A DNA stretch of 64,000 nt, from contig UQMJ01000001.1 in assembly GCA_900542035.1 (NCBI GenBank), positions 1-64,000 of the forward strand, written 5' to 3'. Numbering within the stretch: the first letter of the stretch is position 1; each line of letters opens with the position of its first letter. The stretch comes from an uncultured Clostridium sp. Its GTDB lineage: Bacteria > Bacillota > Clostridia > Lachnospirales > Lachnospiraceae. The notes under the pieces were generated by a model. That model was given only the letters and a program-made list of their open reading frames with translations. It was not told the origin of the DNA and ran no database searches. A program made the translations under genes and the position numbers. Of this stretch, positions 59,758-64,000 are shown piece by piece.

Positions 59758-61215
59758 TTACTCAAAATGGTAGGCTTCTAAAAGCTGGTTTTTGATATGC
59801 CACAATTCATGGGAAAGGTCGACATGAACTTTGTGGGGATTAACCAGACGACGGGACTCATCCCATAAAGTATCCAGTTCTTTTTTGCAGTAAGCCTGAA
59901 TATCCATAACGGCAGGAGATTCATAAACGCATTCCCCGTGAAGGAATACTGGAACCATCAGATCACGGATAGCATAGCTGTGAGGCGCCAGATGGGTCTT
60001 TTTCCAGGTCTGGACCGGATCAAAAAGCAGCAGAGAGTTGTTTTCGTCAAACTGTTCATGGGTCAGGCAGATTAAATCGGCGATGATTTTTCCGGTTTCT
60101 TTGTTGTAAATTCGTTTAATGGTCTTGTCGCCTGGGTTGGTAATTTTTTCCACATTTTCAGAAAGCTTAATCTTTGGAATGAATTTGCCGGTGGCTTTAT
60201 CGCGGATAGCAGCCAGCTTATATACGCCGCCAAAGGATGGGCAGTCCTTGGATGTAATCAGATTGGTGCCGACGCCCCAGGAATTAATGGTAGCGCCCTG
60301 AAGCTTCAGGCTGTTGATCAGCTCTTCATCCAGGTCGTTGGACGCGGAGATGACAGCATCCGGAAATCCGGCAGCATCCAGCATCTTTTTCGCTTCTTTC
60401 GACAGATAAGCCAGGTCGCCGCTGTCTAAGCGGATGCCGTAGAATGGCATAGGAATGCCGGCTTCGCGCATTTCTGTAAAGACTTTGATGGCATTGGGAA
60501 CGCCGGAATTTAAGGTGTCATAGGTGTCTACCAGCAAAATGCAGGCAGAAGGATAGAGCTTTGCATAAGTACGGAACGCAGTCAGCTCATCTGGGAAACT
60601 CATAATCCAGCTATGGGCATGGGTTCCTTTAATCGGCACATTGAACATTTTGCCGCAGAGCACATTGGAAGTACCGATACATCCGGCAATCATGGCCGCA
60701 CGTGCGCCGTAAACGCCGGCATCCGGTCCCTGGGCGCGGCGCAGACCAAATTCCATGACGCCATCTCCCTGGGCGGCATGGACAATACGGGAAGTTTTGG
60801 TCGCAATCAGGCTCTGGTGGTTAATAATGGTTAAAAGCGCAGTTTCGATTAACTGTGCTTCCATGATAGGAGCAATTACTTTGACCAGAGGCTCTCTTGG
60901 GAATACAACCGTTCCTTCTGGAATCGCGTAAATATCGCCGGAAAATTTGAAATTAGCCAGATATTCCAGAAAATCTTCTCCAAAGATTCCCAGACTGCGG
61001 AGATATTCCACGTCTTCCTGGTCAAAGTGGAGGTTTTTAATATAATCAATGACCTGATCCAGACCGGCGCAGATCGCAAATCCATTGCCGCAGGGGTTGT
61101 TGCGGTAAAACATATCAAAAATAACGGTTTCGTTGGCATCCTTTTCTTTGAAATATCCCTGCATCATGGTTAGTTCATAAAAATCCGTAAGCAGTGTTAA
61201 ATTTTGCTGATTCAT
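59758..61215 (-). CDS. pncB: Nicotinate phosphoribosyltransferase
   Basis: NAD salvage enzyme of 485 residues that makes nicotinate mononucleotide from nicotinate and PRPP. The family start LLTDFYELTMMQGYF, the GLRRAQGPDAG segment and the GTHAHSWIM motif with the histidine that is phosphorylated by ATP in this family are intact; FYGIRLDSGDLAYLS and SWGVGTNL complete the barrel. Full length for the bacterial form. It has its own promoter (61256-61283, minus strand). Confidence 0.96.
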   Translation of the reverse strand: MNQQNLTLLTDFYELTMMQGYFKEKDANETVIFDMFYRNNPCGNGFAICAGLDQVIDYIKNLHFDQEDVEYLRSLGIFGEDFLEYLANFKFSGDIYAIPEGTVVFPREPLVKVIAPIMEAQLIETALLTIINHQSLIATKTSRIVHAAQGDGVMEFGLRRAQGPDAGVYGARAAMIAGCIGTSNVLCGKMFNVPIKGTHAHSWIMSFPDELTAFRTYAKLYPSACILLVDTYDTLNSGVPNAIKVFTEMREAGIPMPFYGIRLDSGDLAYLSKEAKKMLDAAGFPDAVISASNDLDEELINSLKLQGATINSWGVGTNLITSKDCPSFGGVYKLAAIRDKATGKFIPKIKLSENVEKITNPGDKTIKRIYNKETGKIIADLICLTHEQFDENNSLLLFDPVQTWKKTHLAPHSYAIRDLMVPVFLHGECVYESPAVMDIQAYCKKELDTLWDESRRLVNPHKVHVDLSHELWHIKNQLLEAYHFE

Positions 61216-61255
61216 AATTGCTCCTTCTCCCTAGTAGTTTTTTAGATGTTTTCTT

Positions 61256-61283
61256 ATTATACCATGAGTAATCAAAATAACAA
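61256..61283 (-). promoter_or_regulatory. Promoter of pncB
   Basis: On the minus strand TTGTTA (61283-61278), 16 bases, TATAAT (61261-61256), about 40 bases upstream of the start. Confidence 0.6.
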
Positions 61284-61331
61284 ATAGATTGATAAAAAAA
61301 TAACAAAAAAGAACGCAGGGAGCTAGAACCA

Positions 61332-61925
61332 TCATGGCAAAACAGGAAAATCAGAAACTTTCCGGTAAAGCTGGCGGCTTAACACGCAGGCGGTAATGGT
61401 TACCAGAATTTCCAGAACGCTGTTTACGATCCCGCAGACAAGCAGAAGAACCATGCTGACGGCAAAAGAACCCCATAGAATCCACATCAGGCTCCGGAAA
61501 CGGGCCGGCTGCGCCCGATAATAGCTGTGAATTAGAAGAACCAGGCAGGTAAAAAGAGAGACGCTGGAGATAAGGGCGCAGAAAACGTGCATTCTGGCCT
61601 GCAGAGGAAGGTCGGAAGGCGTGTATGGAAGAATGACGGTAGCAACCAGAAAAAAGAGCGCCTGGTTTAAAAGAAAAAAGCAGAGCGTTCTGCGGCTGGC
61701 TCTTTTGTGCCTGGACTGGGGGTGGGAAAAGGGAGCTTTCCCGATGACTGGAAACAACATACGGTACAATGTGGTGCTTAATAAAATAGCCCAGACAGAA
61801 AAACGGTTTTTCTGTTCCTCCAGACTGCCGATGACGGAAAAGTTGCTGGAAAACAAGTCGGTTTCCCGTACAAACAGCAGGGTATAAAGGGGAATGACCA
61901 GATAAGATAAAATCGAAAGAATCAT
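61332..61925 (-). CDS. Small hypothetical membrane protein
   Basis: Hydrophobic protein of 197 residues that I do not recognise. It has about five membrane segments: ILSILSYLVIPLYTLLFV at the N-terminus, FSVWAILLSTTLYRMLF, LNQALFFLVATVILPY, VFCALISSVSLFTCLVLLI and the WILWGSFAVSMVLLLVCGIV region. ATG 61925 is 6 bases from AGGAGG, better than the in-frame ATG at 61961. An overlapping frame on the same strand lacks both features. It stands alone between pncB and ileS. Confidence 0.65.
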   Translation of the reverse strand: MILSILSYLVIPLYTLLFVRETDLFSSNFSVIGSLEEQKNRFSVWAILLSTTLYRMLFPVIGKAPFSHPQSRHKRASRRTLCFFLLNQALFFLVATVILPYTPSDLPLQARMHVFCALISSVSLFTCLVLLIHSYYRAQPARFRSLMWILWGSFAVSMVLLLVCGIVNSVLEILVTITACVLSRQLYRKVSDFPVLP

Positions 61926-62048
61926 GCTGCGCCTCCTGTTTTTTGCAGAAAAAAGAATCAATTATTCTTATTGTTTTACACATCGTCCAAAATATGTATC
62001 TAAAAATCATGGAAAATGCATAAAAAGCCTTGGAAAGTCCTGTTTTCC

Positions 62049-62077
62049 TTGACTTTTGGGACTGGATTTCCTATAAT
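62049..62077 (+). promoter_or_regulatory. Promoter of the ileS T-box transcript
   Basis: TTGACT (62049-62054), 17 bases, TATAAT (62072-62077). The T-box leader starts a few bases downstream. Confidence 0.75.
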
Positions 62078-62089
62078 AAGGATTGCTAC

Positions 62090-62328
62090 AAGAAAAAAGA
62101 CTTAGATGGAGACAGTAAGGCTGACCAAACGCTTCAGCGAGCCGGAGATGGTGAAAGACCGGTGTTAGTAGGGCAGTTCCAAAGATCACTCCGGAGTCGC
62201 TGGCTGAAAGAATTGTATCTGTAAGCTAAGCCGTATTTCCTACGTTATCGGGAACTCATATAACAGTATGCAGAAAATGGGTGGTACAGCGAAGCGCGCT
62301 TCGTCCCTTTGCGGGACGGAGCTTTTTT
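62090..62328 (+). ncRNA. T-box leader of ileS
   Basis: A leader of about 240 bases that senses uncharged tRNA and lets transcription continue into ileS when it is bound. The diagnostic T-box sequence TGGGTGGTACAGCG is at 62278-62291. It is followed by a terminator with stem GCTTCGTCCC/GGGACGGAGC (62298-62322) and six T (62323-62328). The 5' part has the AGTA element (near 62115) and a long Stem I. An ATC at 62217-62219, on the 3' side of Stem I, is the likely isoleucine specifier; its exact position needs folding. The downstream gene being ileS supports it. Confidence 0.88.
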
Positions 62329-62368
62329 ATTTTCTGCTCAGCATTTACAATTGATTGGAGGAAGCGTC

Positions 62369-64000
62369 ATGTATGAGAAAGTATCTACAAACATGAATTT
62401 TGTAGAGCGAGAGAAAAAAATCGAAAAGTTTTGGAAAGATGAAAATATCTTTGAAAAAAGTATTGAGAGCCGGAAAAAGGGAACGCCGTATGTGTTTTAT
62501 GACGGACCGCCTACTGCCAACGGAAAGCCCCACATTGGCCATGTACTGACCCGCGTTATCAAGGATATGATTCCAAGATACCGTACCATGAAGGGCTATA
62601 TGGTTCCGAGAAAAGCCGGATGGGATACCCATGGCCTTCCAGTTGAACTGGAAGTAGAAAAAATGCTGGGATTAGACGGCAAAGAGCAGATTGAACAGTA
62701 TGGTTTAGAGCCGTTTATTGAACACTGCAAGGAAAGCGTCTGGAAATATAAGGGAATGTGGGAAGATTTTTCCTCTACCGTTGGTTTCTGGGCAGATATG
62801 GACAATCCATATGTTACCTACCATGACGACTATATTGAGTCTGAATGGTGGGCATTAAAGCAGATTTGGGAAAAGGGCCTGTTATACAAGGGATTTAAGA
62901 TTGTACCTTACTGCCCGCGCTGCGGTACCCCGCTGTCGTCCCACGAGGTAGCGCAGGGATATAAAGACGTGAAAGAGCGTTCTGCCATCGCCCGTTTTAA
63001 GGTAAAAGGCGAGGATGCGTATATTCTGGCATGGACCACGACTCCATGGACCCTTCCAAGCAACGTGGCGCTGTGCGTCAACCCTGATGAAGATTACGTA
63101 AAGGTACAGTCTGCAGACGGATACGTTTATTATCTGGCACAGGCGTTATGCGATACCGTATTGGGATCTCTGGCAGACAAAGATTCTGATAAACCGGCTT
63201 ATGAAATCCTGGAAACTTACAAAGGAAAAGAACTGGAATATAAAGAGTACGAGCCGTTGTTTGACTGTGCGCTGGGAATCTGCGAAAAGCAGCATAAGAA
63301 AGCCTATTATGTGACCTGCGATACCTACGTTACCTTAACAGACGGTACCGGCGTGGTTCATATTGCCCCTGCATTTGGTGAAGACGACGCCAATGTAGGC
63401 CGTAAGTACGACCTGCCGTTTGTCCAGCTGGTAGACGGAAAAGGCGAGATGACGAAAGAAACTCCTTATGCAGGCGTATTCTGCAAAAAGGCAGATCCGA
63501 TGGTATTGGAGGATCTGGACAAAAAGGGACTGCTGTTCTCCGCACCCAAATTTGAACACAGTTATCCTCACTGCTGGCGCTGCGGCACTCCTCTGATTTA
63601 CTATGCAAGAGAATCCTGGTTCATCAAGATGACTGCAGTAAAAGAAGATTTAATCCGCAACAACAACACCATTAACTGGATTCCGGAATCCATCGGAAAA
63701 GGCCGCTTTGGCGACTGGCTGGAAAATATCCAGGACTGGGGGATTTCCAGAAACCGTTACTGGGGCACTCCTTTAAACATCTGGGAATGTGAATGCGGAA
63801 AGCAGATGGCTATCGGCAGCAGAGAAGAATTAAAATCATTAAGCAAAAATTATCCGGAAGGCGGCGTAGAGCTTCACCGTCCATTTATCGATCAGGTTAC
63901 CATTACCTGTCCGGACTGCGGCAAAGAGATGCACAGAGTTCCAGAAGTAATTGACTGCTGGTTTGACTCCGGAGCTATGCCATTTGCACAGCATCATTAT
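62369..64000 (+). CDS. ileS: Isoleucyl-tRNA synthetase, 5' part (runs off the window)
   Basis: The first 544 codons of class I isoleucyl-tRNA synthetase; the frame is open to the last base. ATG 62369 is 7-8 bases after GGAGG. The HIGH motif is seen in [17 protein letters not shown] near residue 48-64. The editing (CP1) domain contains [12 protein letters not shown], and zinc-type cysteines occur in CPRCGTP and later CWRCGTP. The Thr-containing GPPTANGxPH form, rather than the GPPYANGxIH of E. coli, is usual in the eukaryote-like type 2 enzymes. Those are often less sensitive to mupirocin; this is a family-level inference. The KMSKS motif lies beyond the window. Confidence 0.95.
   Translation, partial: MYEKVSTNMNFVEREKKIEKFWKDENIFEKSIESRKKGTPYVFYDGPPTANGKPHIGHVLTRVIKDMIPRYRTMKGYMVPRKAGWDTHGLPVELEVEKMLGLDGKEQIEQYGLEPFIEHCKESVWKYKGMWEDFSSTVGFWADMDNPYVTYHDDYIESEWWALKQIWEKGLLYKGFKIVPYCPRCGTPLSSHEVAQGYKDVKERSAIARFKVKGEDAYILAWTTTPWTLPSNVALCVNPDEDYVKVQSADGYVYYLAQALCDTVLGSLADKDSDKPAYEILETYKGKELEYKEYEPLFDCALGICEKQHKKAYYVTCDTYVTLTDGTGVVHIAPAFGEDDANVGRKYDLPFVQLVDGKGEMTKETPYAGVFCKKADPMVLEDLDKKGLLFSAPKFEHSYPHCWRCGTPLIYYARESWFIKMTAVKEDLIRNNNTINWIPESIGKGRFGDWLENIQDWGISRNRYWGTPLNIWECECGKQMAIGSREELKSLSKNYPEGGVELHRPFIDQVTITCPDCGKEMHRVPEVIDCWFDSGAMPFAQHHY

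Noticed and set aside
61351..62010. A 219-residue minus-strand frame overlapping the small membrane protein
   Set aside because: It lacks membrane segments and a ribosome binding site. The other frame has both.

Overview
The window looks like chromosomal DNA of an anaerobic, probably gut-dwelling member of the Clostridia, most likely Lachnospiraceae. The evidence is a T-box leader in front of ileS, strong SigA promoters (TTGACA-17-TATAAT class), purine-rich ribosome binding sites, a CotJC-type manganese catalase remnant, DUF3842, LytS/AraC two-component pairs, and many ROK, LacI and ABC sugar loci. The species cannot be named from the sequence. No rRNA, tRNA, CRISPR array, intact insertion sequence or prophage was seen.

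Layout. Positions 1-520 hold the broken 3' end of a manganese catalase gene. 737-9162 is a tightly overlapping purine/molybdenum-hydroxylase operon: an NCS2 nucleobase permease, a FecBCD-type importer, a three-subunit xanthine dehydrogenase-family enzyme and a MocA-like cofactor nucleotidyltransferase. 9215-14129 carries separate genes: a HAD phosphatase, an AAA ATPase, a dihydrolipoamide dehydrogenase and a Xaa-Pro aminopeptidase.

14216-25000 and 36524-44058 together form what looks like a second copy of upper glycolysis and amino-sugar catabolism built from divergent paralogs. The members are a mutarotase, a LacI regulator, an Ssu/Tau-type importer, a NagB-like protein, a class II aldolase, a phosphoglucose-isomerase-like protein, a GPH sugar transporter, a ROK regulator, a GH3 glycosidase, a PFK-like kinase, a TIM-like isomerase, a LarA-like racemase and a NagA-like deacetylase. 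The catalytic residues are mostly kept. The motifs that grip the sugar phosphate in the parent enzymes are altered in the PGI-, NagB-, TIM- and NagA-like proteins. Two shared DNA motifs tie the parts together: CAAACGTTTG boxes, and an AT-rich element related to ATTATTTAATTMAATTAAA. I infer a pathway for a hexose (and possibly a hexosamine) whose C6 carries something other than phosphate, for example sulfonate or sulfate. This is the most interesting system in the window.

Inserted between the two halves (26636-36450) is a self-contained locus with an RbsABC-type importer with two permeases, a sulfatase without a signal peptide, and a LytS/AraC two-component system. It suggests uptake of a sulfated small molecule and desulfation in the cytoplasm.

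44276-51966 holds an APC permease, an SDR, an S15/CocE-type hydrolase, a DUF819 membrane protein, a dipeptide-epimerase-like enolase-superfamily enzyme and an XRE-cupin regulator, which looks like an amino-acid/peptide module. 51963-58758 is a glycoside locus (ROK regulator, DUF4838 glycosidase-like protein, CUT1 importer without its ATPase). 58908-61925 has a phosphoribosyltransferase-like protein, nicotinate phosphoribosyltransferase and a small membrane protein. The window ends inside ileS, preceded by its promoter and T-box.
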